A DNA stretch of 31,040 bases from an uncultured archaeon (GCA_937982425.1 CALJLT010000044.1:1-31040), one strand, 5' to 3'. Positions 8,065 through 16,405 are shown, counted from the first letter of the stretch. Program-made: numbers and translations. The notes: a model not told the origin generated them from the sequence alone.

Positions 8065-10524
8065 ATGAAATTAAATTTCAAAAAAATTTCAGCGATTGCT
8101 GGAAGTGTTCTAATGACAGGACTTACTATTGGTACTGCAGCTGCAGCTAGTTTCCCTGCTCCATTTGTTCAAAGTGGAACAGCAAACGTAGCTCTTGTTT
8201 ATGGTGCATCATCAACTGATATGCCAGCAGTTACTAGTATTAAGACTAAATTAGATAGCGTAATGCCTGCGGGTAGTGTTACAGTTGATGGAGAGAGTGT
8301 AATGATAGAGAGGGCTGCTGATAAGTTCAACTTAGGAGATAGTGCCTCTTCAGTTTTTATTACTTCTATAAATAAAGAACATCTTCCTACTTTATTAGGA
8401 GATGTAACTTTGAAAGGAGAAGATAATAAAGATTACAAGTACACTCAAAAAGTTCAATTAAGTAACAACCTTAACTTAACTCATTTCAGAGATTATGATT
8501 ATAATAAAGATGATCCTACTATTGGAATCACTTTAGAACCGAGTGTTGAAGTTCTAACGTATCAAATTGATTTTACAACTGCTCCTAATATGAGCGATGA
8601 TGTAATGAGATATACAGAATTAAATATTTTGGGTAAAAATTATTTTATCTCTGAATTAAGTAATTCATCTAATACAATTACTCTTTTAGATAGTGCTTCT
8701 CCTACTACATCTTTAATCGGAGACGAACAAAAGACTGTTGGGGAATATACTGTTTCAATTACAAATGCTGTAATTGATAGCACAACACATAAAGCAACTT
8801 TATCTGTAAATGGAAAAACTACTGGCTCTTTAGCTAGAGGAGATGTTTATAGAATTGCAGACGATGTGTACCTTGGAGTTAAAGATGTTCAAGTTGCAAC
8901 AAGAGAGAGAGATGAACACAGAGTTGAATTTGTGATTGGAAGCGGAAAGATTGAATTGAGATCTGGAAGTACAATTTTGTTAAACGATAAGAACGTTAGA
9001 GAATTGACTACTACTTTCACAAAATCAAATAGTTTGTTAAATAGTATAGCTATTACTTGGAAAACAGATGACAGAGAATTTATAACTCCTGAAAGTAGTT
9101 TAACAATGCCGCTTTTTGGTAGCCTTGGTTTAGCTATGTCAGGAATGACTTTCCCTACGGGAGAGGATATTTCTGTACTTTCTGATAGTGCAAGAAGTAT
9201 AAGATTAACTGCTCCAATAAGAGATGGAACTGCTAACTTAAATATACTTTACACTGGTGAAAATGTTTCAAGCGGATTTACAGGAATTGGAAGAGATGTA
9301 AATAACAAATTAGTTACATCTGGAACAACATCACTTACTTTTAATGAAACATTAAAAGACAGATACTTTGTTGTTTCTTGGTATTCAGGTTCTGAATCTC
9401 AAACTTATTTAGCTAGTGCTTCTATAACAGAAGATTCAAGTGATATAGCTAGAGTTTCAGTTAGAAATGAACTTACAGGAACAAATTTCTGTGAAAATGT
9501 TGCTAATGGAAGTACTTGTACAGTTGGAAATGTTATTTTAACGGCTTCAGCTGTTAATGCTACAACTGGAAATGTTTATGCAACATTCACTACTACAACT
9601 GCAAATGCGTTCAATACTCTTTACACTGCTAAAGGATTGAAATTAACTTTGCCTTGGGTGAATACTACGGCTCATACATTAGGAGGAACTAATAAATCAA
9701 CTGCAGCTGCAGCTTGTGCTGCTGTTCCTTTAACCAGTACAGCTTTAGCATATGCAGGTGTTTTGAATTTTACTGCTGATGGAGAATATGGTACAAATTT
9801 AAATCAAACAACTTGTACTTTTACTTCAACAACGGCAGGTTATGTACTTAATTTTGCAGAAGCAAATCCAGAAAGTGATGCAAGAGGAACTGGAACTACA
9901 TTTAATTTAACTTTAAACGCAACAGGAGGAACTTCTGGAAGTGAAAAAGTTCAAGTAAGCGGAGTTTCAATAACTAGTCACACTCCAACTTCAGGTCACA
10001 GAATAATGGACACTGATGATTATGTAGGTTATGTAGGATCTAGATATGCTACTAAAGTTTTACATAAAACTGGTGGAGATCAAGATTATGCTGAATTAAC
10101 TTACTATGGTGGAGAAGTTTCTGGAAATTTCTACGTAGCATCTGCTGATGCAACAAGTACAACAGGAAATCCATTAGGAAACGTTATCTATAAAGATACT
10201 GAAGTAACTGATACAGTTAAAGCTAAGAACTTAATTGTTGTTGGTGGAAGTTGTATTAACTCAGTTGCTGCTGACTTGTTAGGTGGTGCTTATTGTGGAT
10301 CTGCGTTCACAACTGCTACTGGTATTTCAAACGGAGAAGCTTTATTAAAAGCATATCCAAACAAATACACTAACGGTAAAGTTGTTGTTCTTGTAGCTGG
10401 TTATGAAGCTGCAGACACTCAAATGGGTGCAACTTACTTAATCAACAAGAACGTAGACACTTCTACAGTATCTAGCAAAGTTACAACTGTAACTAATGCA
10501 GTAGATCACGCATTACCAGCTTAA
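8065..10524 (+). CDS. S-layer protein
   Basis: 819 aa with a clear signal peptide (basic MKLNFKKIS, a hydrophobic core, and cleavage in AAAAS near residue 28). The mature start ASFPAPFVQSG and the following alternating segment (ANVALVYGASSTDMPAVTSI) resemble the N-terminal S-layer domain of Methanococcus-type proteins. Near the C-terminus, LIVVGGSCINSVAADLLGG and GKVVVLVAGYEAADT match the conserved C-terminal S-layer domain, so the two ends pair as in that family. The middle is Thr/Ser/Asn-rich beta sequence with many N-x-S/T sites, fitting glycosylation. There is no C-terminal membrane anchor. A strong promoter, long leader and SD site, plus a following T-rich terminator, fit a very abundant protein that forms the cell's outer lattice. 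Confidence 0.88.
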   Translation: MKLNFKKISAIAGSVLMTGLTIGTAAAASFPAPFVQSGTANVALVYGASSTDMPAVTSIKTKLDSVMPAGSVTVDGESVMIERAADKFNLGDSASSVFITSINKEHLPTLLGDVTLKGEDNKDYKYTQKVQLSNNLNLTHFRDYDYNKDDPTIGITLEPSVEVLTYQIDFTTAPNMSDDVMRYTELNILGKNYFISELSNSSNTITLLDSASPTTSLIGDEQKTVGEYTVSITNAVIDSTTHKATLSVNGKTTGSLARGDVYRIADDVYLGVKDVQVATRERDEHRVEFVIGSGKIELRSGSTILLNDKNVRELTTTFTKSNSLLNSIAITWKTDDREFITPESSLTMPLFGSLGLAMSGMTFPTGEDISVLSDSARSIRLTAPIRDGTANLNILYTGENVSSGFTGIGRDVNNKLVTSGTTSLTFNETLKDRYFVVSWYSGSESQTYLASASITEDSSDIARVSVRNELTGTNFCENVANGSTCTVGNVILTASAVNATTGNVYATFTTTTANAFNTLYTAKGLKLTLPWVNTTAHTLGGTNKSTAAAACAAVPLTSTALAYAGVLNFTADGEYGTNLNQTTCTFTSTTAGYVLNFAEANPESDARGTGTTFNLTLNATGGTSGSEKVQVSGVSITSHTPTSGHRIMDTDDYVGYVGSRYATKVLHKTGGDQDYAELTYYGGEVSGNFYVASADATSTTGNPLGNVIYKDTEVTDTVKAKNLIVVGGSCINSVAADLLGGAYCGSAFTTATGISNGEALLKAYPNKYTNGKVVVLVAGYEAADTQMGATYLINKNVDTSTVSSKVTTVTNAVDHALPA

Positions 10525-10537
10525 GGTTAGTAATCCA

Positions 10538-10580
10538 AAATTTTATTTTTTTATTTTTTCTTTTTCTTTTTTTTCTTCCT
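10538..10580 (+). terminator. T-rich terminator after the S-layer gene
   Basis: A tract of about 40 nt starting 14 nt after the S-layer stop is almost pure T with a few A and C interruptions. This is the form known to stop archaeal RNA polymerase. A weak 5-bp hairpin CTTCC/GGAAG (10575-10589) follows. Confidence 0.65.
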
Positions 10581-10625
10581 CGGCGGAAGCTTTATTAAAA
10601 TTAAATTTATATTTTAGATAGAAAA

Positions 10626-10652
10626 GTATATAAAGTATACTTGGTATACATA
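10626..10652 (+). promoter_or_regulatory. TA-module promoter with three 9-nt-spaced GTATA repeats
   Basis: GTATAT (10626), GTATAC (10635) and GTATAC (10644) recur with an exact 9-nt period. The first overlaps the TATA element TATATAAA (10627-10634), and the second is the core of the palindrome AAGTATACTT (10633-10642). The antitoxin ATG at 10660 leaves almost no leader. Repeats this close to the promoter fit autorepression by a ribbon-helix-helix antitoxin, one dimer per site; that link is inferred. Confidence 0.55.
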
Positions 10653-10659
10653 AGATACA

Positions 10660-10869
10660 ATGTCAAGTACGATTAGATTAAGCCAAGAAACAAAAGAATT
10701 AATTAACACTTTTGGAACAAAGGGAGAAAGTTATGAAGAGATAATAAAACGAATGTATGATTTAGCTTTGAAAGAACAACTAAGGCAATTTTTAATGCCT
10801 TCAGAGAGATTTATTTCCTTAGATGATTTTGAAAAAGAGATAAATAAAAAATGGCCAAAGTCGAAATAA
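10660..10869 (+). CDS. Antitoxin, small ribbon-helix-helix-like
   Basis: 69 aa. MSSTIRLSQETKELINTFG gives a short N-terminal beta strand and a first helix; GESYEEIIKRMYDLA gives the second helix, the usual pattern of RHH antitoxins of the VapB/RelB kind in archaea. The C-terminal ~30 residues would wrap the toxin. It overlaps the next gene by 19 nt, so the pair is translated together. Possible autoregulatory repeats lie at its promoter. Confidence 0.68.
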   Translation: MSSTIRLSQETKELINTFGTKGESYEEIIKRMYDLALKEQLRQFLMPSERFISLDDFEKEINKKWPKSK

Positions 10870-11189
10870 TTGATTCTTTGGCAAAAGAAATTCAAAAGAA
10901 ATTCAAAGGGGAATCTCACGAAATTATTAAATTATTAAGGAGTTTGGAAGAAAATCCAAACAAGGGGAAAATTTTAGGAAGCGTTTCAGGTTTTCTTGTT
11001 AAAGAACTAAAATATAATGGATTTCGTTTTTACTTTATTGTAGAAGGAGATAAATTAAAATTTTATTCTAAGGAAGAAATTGTAGATCTATTAATAAGAT
11101 TTGTAAGGATGTCAAATAAAAAATCTCAACAGAAAACAATAAACGAAATACGAGAAATTTTACTTAAAATTGGAATTGAAGGATTTTAA
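10851..11189 (+). CDS. RelE/ParE-like toxin
   Basis: 112 aa. The order helix (EIIDSLAKEIQKKF), helix (LLRSLEENPNKGK), strand (LVKELKYNGFRFYFIVEGDKLKFYS) and then DLLIRFVRMSNKKSQQKTI is the compact RelE-superfamily fold with basic residues (Arg38, Arg84, Lys90 region) that in relatives contact mRNA. In that family the toxin cuts mRNA at the ribosome. It overlaps the upstream antitoxin by 19 nt. The RelE assignment rests on pattern; whether it is active cannot be told, since catalytic residues vary widely. Confidence 0.65.
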   Translation: MAKVEIIDSLAKEIQKKFKGESHEIIKLLRSLEENPNKGKILGSVSGFLVKELKYNGFRFYFIVEGDKLKFYSKEEIVDLLIRFVRMSNKKSQQKTINEIREILLKIGIEGF

Positions 11190-11232
11190 TATTTTCAGTA
11201 ACTTTTTTAAACTTATATTAATTGATATAATA

Positions 11233-11511
11233 ATGATAACAAACAAATTTTCAAATAAAAATCCAAAAGTATTGAGATACCCTCGGTTAGACACAGTTCT
11301 TTCAGTTGAAAACTTCATTAAAGAAAATTCTGGAGAATATAAAATATATCAATTATGGAAAAATCTCCCAAAGAAAATAATGTACCAAACTTATCAACTG
11401 ATTATCTCTTATCTCTTAAGTATAAATAAAATTGCAATAGATCAAGAACAAAAAATAGCTTATATTTGGGATCCTTCATATAAAAGAAAACCAAATTTAA
11501 AATGGGCATAA
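11233..11511 (+). CDS. Winged-helix-like partner (putative antitoxin) of the second pair
   Basis: 92 aa from the ATG at 11233. An upstream in-frame non-ATG start would enter the previous gene, and a TATA-like element at 11211-11219 fits the later start. The body (LDTVLSVENFIKENSGEYKIYQLWKNLP and the following helix) reads as a small winged helix ending in IAIDQEQKIAYIWDP, the beta wing. It overlaps the next gene by 10 nt. The pair resembles recurring archaeal two-gene cassettes in which a DNA-binding protein precedes a RelE-like protein. I recognise no formal family name. Confidence 0.55.
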   Translation: MITNKFSNKNPKVLRYPRLDTVLSVENFIKENSGEYKIYQLWKNLPKKIMYQTYQLIISYLLSINKIAIDQEQKIAYIWDPSYKRKPNLKWA

Positions 11512-11828
11512 CAAAAAAGAGCACTGGAGTAGATTTTAAAGATATAAAATTAAAAGTTTCTTTTGAAAATCTAAAGAAATTAGATCCTATTTTATATAAA
11601 AATTTAGAAAGAGCATTCAAAGATATCTTGGAGAATGCTTTTTGTGGAATACAAATTCCTAAATCTTTAATTCCAAAAGAATACGATTGTAATAATCTCT
11701 GGAAATACAATTTACCTGATTCTTGGAGATTACTCTATACTATTAAATCCCCCAACAAGGTTGAAATAATATCTATAATTTTGGAATGGATGAATCATAA
11801 AGAATACGAAAGAAAATTCCATTACTAA
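11502..11828 (+). CDS. RelE-like toxin of the second pair
   Basis: 108 aa. After two helices (FENLKKLDPILYKNLERAF) comes the typical C-terminal sheet LWKYNLPDSWRLLYTI, then VEIISIILEWMNHKEYERKF. The 'W/K-Y-L-P-x-x-W-R-L-L-Y' strand and the 'D/N-H-K-E-Y-E-R-x-F' end are common in archaeal RelE-superfamily toxins; the Arg in WRLLY and the terminal His/Arg residues are candidate active groups. Gene overlap with the preceding winged-helix gene supports a two-gene module. Mode of action inferred from the fold only. Confidence 0.65.
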   Translation: MGITKKSTGVDFKDIKLKVSFENLKKLDPILYKNLERAFKDILENAFCGIQIPKSLIPKEYDCNNLWKYNLPDSWRLLYTIKSPNKVEIISIILEWMNHKEYERKFHY

Positions 11829-11871
11829 TTCAATCCATAACTCTTTTATACTCATTTTTCTTCTACAAAAC

Positions 11872-12429
11872 ATGAGAAAACCATTAAAAAAATCCAAGAA
11901 AAAAGACAAAACAAGTCAATGGATTGTAGGAGGAATTCTTGCTTTCGTACTATTTGGCTCTATATTTGGAATAGTAGTAGATTCAATCACTTCAAAACCA
12001 ACTGAACAAAAAATAACTTACAAGGGAGAGACTTTTAATCTCATCAACGGAAGATATTACTTATTCTTAGGAGATTACCAATTCAGCTTCGCAAACAATC
12101 CAAACGAATTAGAGGAAATAAACATGAACCTAACAAAAAGAATAAATTCCTTTACAGATCTTCCTTTATACATAGATTCTAAAGATATTTCAGCGCGAAC
12201 TGAAATTTATATCAATCTGGACTCTTTTGCTCAAAGAATTCAATTAGCTTGTTTTAATGAAGAAGATTGTAATTCAGAACTTCCCCTAAAAACTTGTCAA
12301 GACAATTTAATAATAATAAGAAATTCAACTCAAAATAAAATTTATGAGCAAGAAAATTGCATTTTTATTGAGGGGGAAGATTTAAATAAATTGGCAGATA
12401 AGTTAATTTTATCTTTGATAGGATTTTAA
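11872..12429 (+). CDS. Single-pass membrane protein, unknown
   Basis: 185 aa. A Lys-rich cytoplasmic tail (about 16 residues) precedes one membrane helix at about 18-38, then an outside domain with three to four cysteines and a nucleotide-free alpha/beta look. A TATA-like TTTATA at 11844-11849 lies about 25 nt before the ATG. The stop directly abuts the next start, so the two form an operon. Topology (N-in, C-out by the positive-inside rule) matches the neighbour, which suggests a paired membrane complex. No family recognised. Confidence 0.65.
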   Translation: MRKPLKKSKKKDKTSQWIVGGILAFVLFGSIFGIVVDSITSKPTEQKITYKGETFNLINGRYYLFLGDYQFSFANNPNELEEINMNLTKRINSFTDLPLYIDSKDISARTEIYINLDSFAQRIQLACFNEEDCNSELPLKTCQDNLIIIRNSTQNKIYEQENCIFIEGEDLNKLADKLILSLIGF

Positions 12430-13128
12430 ATGGCAACTAAAAAGAAAAAAACAACTTTAGAAAAAAAATCAAAAAAATCTCCAAAATTAGAAATTAAAGA
12501 AGAACCAAAACAAGACGATTCTAAAAAAGAAAATAAAATTTTAAAAGCATTTCTTATCACTTTAGGAATTATAATCTTAATCTCTTTAATTATGTATATT
12601 TGGGCTCAAGAATCAAAGACAGATTCTTATAAAAATATAAAATTCAACGCGGTTAATTATGGTTCTTTTGAAAGACCTTTAAGAATGTATGAAACCGAAA
12701 CTCTTTCAATTTCCAACGACGGAAAAGAAGAACTTTTTGGATTTATTCTAAGGACAAATCCCTCAAAGTTAAAAAAAATTCCTTTTGAGAATGTAGAAGG
12801 ATTAGATTTAATGAAGATAAACGGTTACACTTATTCAGGAAACACCTTCCAGTGTGAAGGAGACGGAATAATTGCAATGGTAAATCTTAGAATATTATTT
12901 GAAAAAATGGGGAGGGATCTAGATTATGATCCTGAAATATCTTGTGATCCTTACGGAAGATATAATTATTTTTATTTAGTATATGGGAATAAAACCGAAA
13001 TAAAAGAAATAGGGAAAAGATGTTACGAAGTAGTTATAAAGGGAGATGATTCTTCTTGCGAAATAATTCCTGCAACAGAAAAATTAATGGTTGAACTTTA
13101 TTCTAAATATCTGGAACTTAACGCTTAG
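12430..13128 (+). CDS. Single-pass membrane protein with Lys-rich tail, unknown
   Basis: 232 aa. The first ~38 residues are nearly all Lys/Glu/Ser/Pro, followed by a membrane helix at about 39-61. An outside beta-rich domain contains three to four Cys, at FQCEGDG, EISCDPYG, KRCYEVV and DSSCEII, which may form two disulfides. It begins right after the previous stop (TAA-ATG) and ends in an 11-nt tail-to-tail overlap with the archaeosortase gene. Function unknown. Similar topology to its partner suggests the two act together at the envelope. Confidence 0.65.
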   Translation: MATKKKKTTLEKKSKKSPKLEIKEEPKQDDSKKENKILKAFLITLGIIILISLIMYIWAQESKTDSYKNIKFNAVNYGSFERPLRMYETETLSISNDGKEELFGFILRTNPSKLKKIPFENVEGLDLMKINGYTYSGNTFQCEGDGIIAMVNLRILFEKMGRDLDYDPEISCDPYGRYNYFYLVYGNKTEIKEIGKRCYEVVIKGDDSSCEIIPATEKLMVELYSKYLELNA

Positions 13129-13642
13129 TCTTCCTATACAATCCTTTCAAATCAGAATAAAATGGAATTTCTTTTATCTTAAATTTCTTAACCTGCCAGA
13201 ACCAAATTCCAACTACAAAAATAGTATTTAGTCCATACCAAAATATTTTGTGGCTTATCTCAAAATAAACCGAATCATTCAAATACATAAATCCTAAAAT
13301 TAAAATTCTTATCCAGTTTATAACTAAAAAAATTCCAAAAGAAAGAACAATCATTTTAATTCTCTTATTAGTTTTAATTTTAGGAGTAGACAAATTAAGT
13401 ATTGCTAATAATAAATATGCAGAACCCGCAACACAAGGCCCAATTATTTCAATTATCTTTTCACAACTAAATTGAATAATATGCCCTTTTAAGATAGGAT
13501 TATAAAACAAATCAAAAATCCAATAAACTGGATATTTAGTTAAAGGAAGAAAGAAATAATAAAATAAACTAGCTCCAAAAATTGAGAGTACAATCAATAT
13601 AAGATACCTAAATAAAAGACTAGAATTATTTTCTCTTTTCAT
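13118..13642 (-). CDS. Archaeosortase family membrane protease (pacearchaeosortase-like)
   Basis: 174 aa with about five membrane helices. The exosortase/archaeosortase triad is visible: Cys70 in GPCVAGSAYLLLA, Arg112 in NWIRILILG and His131 in ISHKIFWY. These sit at helix ends facing the outside, in the usual order and spacing. The family cleaves substrate proteins near a C-terminal helix and joins them to a lipid or other anchor. It is shorter than haloarchaeal ArtA, matching the compact DPANN forms. It lies 33 nt downstream of a surface protein with a signal peptide and a C-terminal helix plus basic tail (13676-15316), probably its substrate. The start ATG at 13642 gives an intact first helix. 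Family confident, substrate inferred. Confidence 0.82.
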   Translation of the reverse strand: MKRENNSSLLFRYLILIVLSIFGASLFYYFFLPLTKYPVYWIFDLFYNPILKGHIIQFSCEKIIEIIGPCVAGSAYLLLAILNLSTPKIKTNKRIKMIVLSFGIFLVINWIRILILGFMYLNDSVYFEISHKIFWYGLNTIFVVGIWFWQVKKFKIKEIPFYSDLKGLYRKTKR

Positions 13643-13675
13643 AAAATTAATAGAGAAAATATATTTTAAATAGTT

Positions 13676-15316
13676 TTACTTTCTTCTAAAAATTTTTCTA
13701 AGAACCAAGATTATTGCTAATAAAAGTAAAACATTCAAACCAATTATAAGAACCATTTTCCAATCTACATTATCTAAATCAATTTTAGCTTTTTCTTTAA
13801 CATTAACTAAAACAGAATTGTCAAAAACAACTTCTCCATTCTGATCCTTTGCAATAACGCTAAACATTTTTTCTCCTTCAGCAGAACTTAAAATTTCATA
13901 TTTAAATTTAATCTTAACTTGTTGTCCAGCCTCAAGTACAAATAAATTAGGTTCTGTTCCTAAAAATTTAGCCCAGCTTTCGTGACCTTCACTAGAGAAA
14001 TATAGAGTTGTAGATTCAGTTGTAGGATTAGACATAGTTATTTCAAAAACCATTTCTTTTCCAGCTTTAGCTTCTCCAATCAATTCTGAAGAAACAAAAT
14101 TTGGTTTAACTATAATGCAACTTCCCTTAACTGGAATTATAACTTCTTTCATAGATTTCTTATCTTCAGAATTTTCAAATATTTTTCTATCTTCATCAAA
14201 AACTTCTAAACTTATTTTGTAATATTTTTCTTCAAGCCCCTTAGGCACAATAAATTTGTAACTAAAAGATTGGTCATCAAAAGAATCCAACTCGCTAAAA
14301 TCTATTTTTTCATAAATTTCTAATTCTTTTGAATAAATTTCTATATATAGATCTTCTTGATCTCTTGTTCCAATGTTCCATAAATTTCCTGTTATTGTAA
14401 CTTCAGATCCACATTGAACATTTTCATTAAAAAAAGAACCCTCTTCTAAATAAACGCTATTAACTCTCAAATCTTCAACAATTACAAAATCTCTATCTAT
14501 ATTCATAGGAACACTTAAACTAACAGAATCACAAGTTTCTTTTCCATTGTGTATTCCTGCGTCTTTATCATCAATTGTTCCTTTAGCCTTAACATAAACA
14601 ACTACATCATCTCCAAAGTCTTCTATATCTTTATCAAGTTTAAATTTAAGATAAATAGTTTCTCTATCTCCGCTATCAATATCTATTTCATCGGCTTCAC
14701 CATCAAATAATTCTTCACCATCCAAATTATACAAAGCCCATTCAACTAAAATATCCTCAACATCCCAACTTCCTTTATTTTGAACTCTTAATTCAATTTC
14801 AACTTCATCAAAAGGATACCAATACTTATCTTTACTTCCATAACCACTAAGAACCTTAACATTTCTAATTGTAACTTCTAAATCTGCGTCATTTCCACAA
14901 TCTTCACAAAAATCTGTATTTGAATAAGTTAAAGTAACACTTTTAGTTAAATTATCTGTTGGATCACTTGAATTTTCAAGATAAAAACTCACAGGAACAC
15001 TTTTAATTTCGCCAAAGTTAAACTTGCTTCCAACAACACTCACATTAATTTGAATTTTTTCCTCATTTACAATTGGACTTAAAGCACTAAAATAAATATT
15101 TACAACATTACCAGAAGAATCAACCAAACTAGTTGAAGCAGGTAAGCTCAAATCCATTTGTCCGCCACTAACTTGAAATTCTAAAACTTTAGACTTAACT
15201 CCATTGTGTTCAAAAGTTAAAGGATCATAATTAACACTAACACTTAAAGCATTACTAAATCCTATTAAGAAAATTGCTAAAACAAAACTTAACGCAAACA
15301 AGTATTTCTTTTCCAT
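13676..15316 (-). CDS. Surface protein with CARDB-like domains and C-terminal anchor; probable archaeosortase substrate
   Basis: 546 aa. It has an N-terminal signal peptide (residues 1-23, ending near SNA), then several beta-sandwich domains of the COG1361/CARDB kind with acidic sequence, including VEIELRVQNKGSWDVEDILVE and a Cys pair DFCEDCGND. A C-terminal membrane helix at about 521-541 (ending LLLLAIILVL) is followed by the basic tail RKIFRRK. That signal-domains-helix-basic-tail layout is the archaeosortase substrate plan. No clear PGF-type motif precedes the helix, so the sorting motif, if any, is not obvious. It is encoded just upstream of the archaeosortase. A TATA-like element lies at 15341-15350. 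A stably anchored surface protein without processing is the alternative. Confidence 0.72.
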   Translation of the reverse strand: MEKKYLFALSFVLAIFLIGFSNALSVSVNYDPLTFEHNGVKSKVLEFQVSGGQMDLSLPASTSLVDSSGNVVNIYFSALSPIVNEEKIQINVSVVGSKFNFGEIKSVPVSFYLENSSDPTDNLTKSVTLTYSNTDFCEDCGNDADLEVTIRNVKVLSGYGSKDKYWYPFDEVEIELRVQNKGSWDVEDILVEWALYNLDGEELFDGEADEIDIDSGDRETIYLKFKLDKDIEDFGDDVVVYVKAKGTIDDKDAGIHNGKETCDSVSLSVPMNIDRDFVIVEDLRVNSVYLEEGSFFNENVQCGSEVTITGNLWNIGTRDQEDLYIEIYSKELEIYEKIDFSELDSFDDQSFSYKFIVPKGLEEKYYKISLEVFDEDRKIFENSEDKKSMKEVIIPVKGSCIIVKPNFVSSELIGEAKAGKEMVFEITMSNPTTESTTLYFSSEGHESWAKFLGTEPNLFVLEAGQQVKIKFKYEILSSAEGEKMFSVIAKDQNGEVVFDNSVLVNVKEKAKIDLDNVDWKMVLIIGLNVLLLLAIILVLRKIFRRK

Positions 15317-15340
15317 TTACCATTTCGGAGTTACATGGGT

Positions 15341-15389
15341 TTATAAATATTTCTGTACTTTAAGATATAAATTAATAATCTTTAAATAG
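15341..15389. promoter_or_regulatory. Divergent promoter pair
   Basis: ATATTTATAA on the minus strand (TTATAAATAT at 15341-15350) serves the surface protein that starts at 15316, and CTTTAAATAG (15380-15389) serves the membrane gene at 15410. Each lies about 25-30 nt before its ATG, so both transcripts are probably nearly leaderless. Confidence 0.5.
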
Positions 15390-15409
15390 AGCTTCACCTA
15401 TGTAATAGC

Positions 15410-15802
15410 ATGGTTTTAAGGTCTAGGGAAAATTCTTCTGGAGCATGGATATTTATGGCAGGAGTTATTCTAGCTATTATTATAGGGCTCCTAACAACAT
15501 TCGCAATACCTTCAAATAAATTAGCATATTACAGTTCCCCAATTTACGCTTTACTCGTTTTATTAGGAATCTTTGTGGGATTTAGAATAAAAGTTTCGGG
15601 AAAGGACGCTCAAACTTTTCTTATGGCAGGAGTAGTAGTAGTTATTGTGAGTAGATTTGGAATGGAAAGTGTTACAGGTTCACTAATTGGAATAGGAATT
15701 GGAGAAATAGTTTCCTCAGCATTTTCAGCTCTTCTATCTCTTTTTGTTCCAGCGACAATAATTGTAGCTATAAAATCAGTTGTCTCTATCTCTAGGGTTT
15801 AA
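15410..15802 (+). CDS. Small multi-pass membrane protein, unknown
   Basis: 130 aa, strongly hydrophobic with four helices at about 14-33, 40-58, 68-87 and 98-124. Gly-rich loops (GSLIGIGIGEIVSSA) separate helices 3 and 4. It has a promoter of its own and overlaps the dph2-like gene tail-to-tail by 27 nt. I see no catalytic or transport motif; conserved small membrane proteins of this kind are frequent in DPANN genomes without a known role. Confidence 0.65.
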   Translation: MVLRSRENSSGAWIFMAGVILAIIIGLLTTFAIPSNKLAYYSSPIYALLVLLGIFVGFRIKVSGKDAQTFLMAGVVVVIVSRFGMESVTGSLIGIGIGEIVSSAFSALLSLFVPATIIVAIKSVVSISRV

Positions 15803-16405
15803 TTTATTCAAATTTATTATGGGCAAATCAGTTAAATCAATTCGAGGACAAGCAGTATTTACCCAAAAATCCAAACCAAAGTTTTCAAATTCTCCTTTAT
15901 CCAAATTATTTCCAATAAATAAATAGGATTTTTTATTTTTCAAATTTTTTTTAAATTCAATTGCTTTCTCAATTCTTAACTGTCCAGGTTTTGTACTTAC
16001 TAAAATACCCACAGAATTTGCATTCAAATACCTCAACAGAGCTCCTCTTTCTCTTTTTTCCAATTTTTCAACTTCTTCTTCTTTTACTTTTCTTATTCCT
16101 TTTTCTTCGACGACATAAACAGGCAATTTGCTTTCATAAGCAAGAGATACAGAGTGAAATTTTCCTTCACCAATAAATAAGACAGCTTCAGTTCCTTTTG
16201 GAAATTTAGGATTACTACATCCCAAAACTTGAATTTTAAATATAATTTTTGAACTTATTTTTTTTAAAAGTTTATCCGCAAAAGAAGAATATTGGTTAGA
16301 ATAACACAAAGAAAATTTTTTCTCTTTTAATTTATCAATTTCTGAAATTATTTTTGATAAATCAAATTCTCTTCTAGATTCTAAAGATATAAAAAAAGTT
16401 TTCAT
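15776..16405 (-). CDS. dph2: Diphthamide synthase Dph2-like protein lacking the first domain
   Basis: 209 aa versus roughly 320-350 for archaeal Dph2. The sequence matches domains 2 and 3: a Rossmann-like start (FSLCYSNQYSSFADKLL), VLGCSN with Cys63, VLFIGEGKFHS, then GILVSTKPGQ and VNTACPRIDLTDLPI with Cys186. These are two of the three Cys that bind the [4Fe-4S] cluster in known archaeal Dph2; domain 1, which carries the other, is absent. A stop codon lies just upstream in frame and only 38 nt separate it from sepF, so the shortening is not a missed start. Cys34 is a possible substitute ligand. The enzyme normally transfers the 3-amino-3-carboxypropyl group of SAM to a His of EF-2. Family confident, activity uncertain. 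Confidence 0.78.
   Translation of the reverse strand: MKTFFISLESRREFDLSKIISEIDKLKEKKFSLCYSNQYSSFADKLLKKISSKIIFKIQVLGCSNPKFPKGTEAVLFIGEGKFHSVSLAYESKLPVYVVEEKGIRKVKEEEVEKLEKRERGALLRYLNANSVGILVSTKPGQLRIEKAIEFKKNLKNKKSYLFIGNNLDKGEFENFGLDFWVNTACPRIDLTDLPIINLNKLNPRDRDN

Noticed and set aside
10336..10600. The 15-mer GAAGCTTTATTAAAA at 10336-10350 (inside the S-layer gene) and 10586-10600 (after it).
   Set aside because: The flanks do not match beyond the 15-mer and it is AT-rich, so chance or a minor local event is as likely as a functional repeat.
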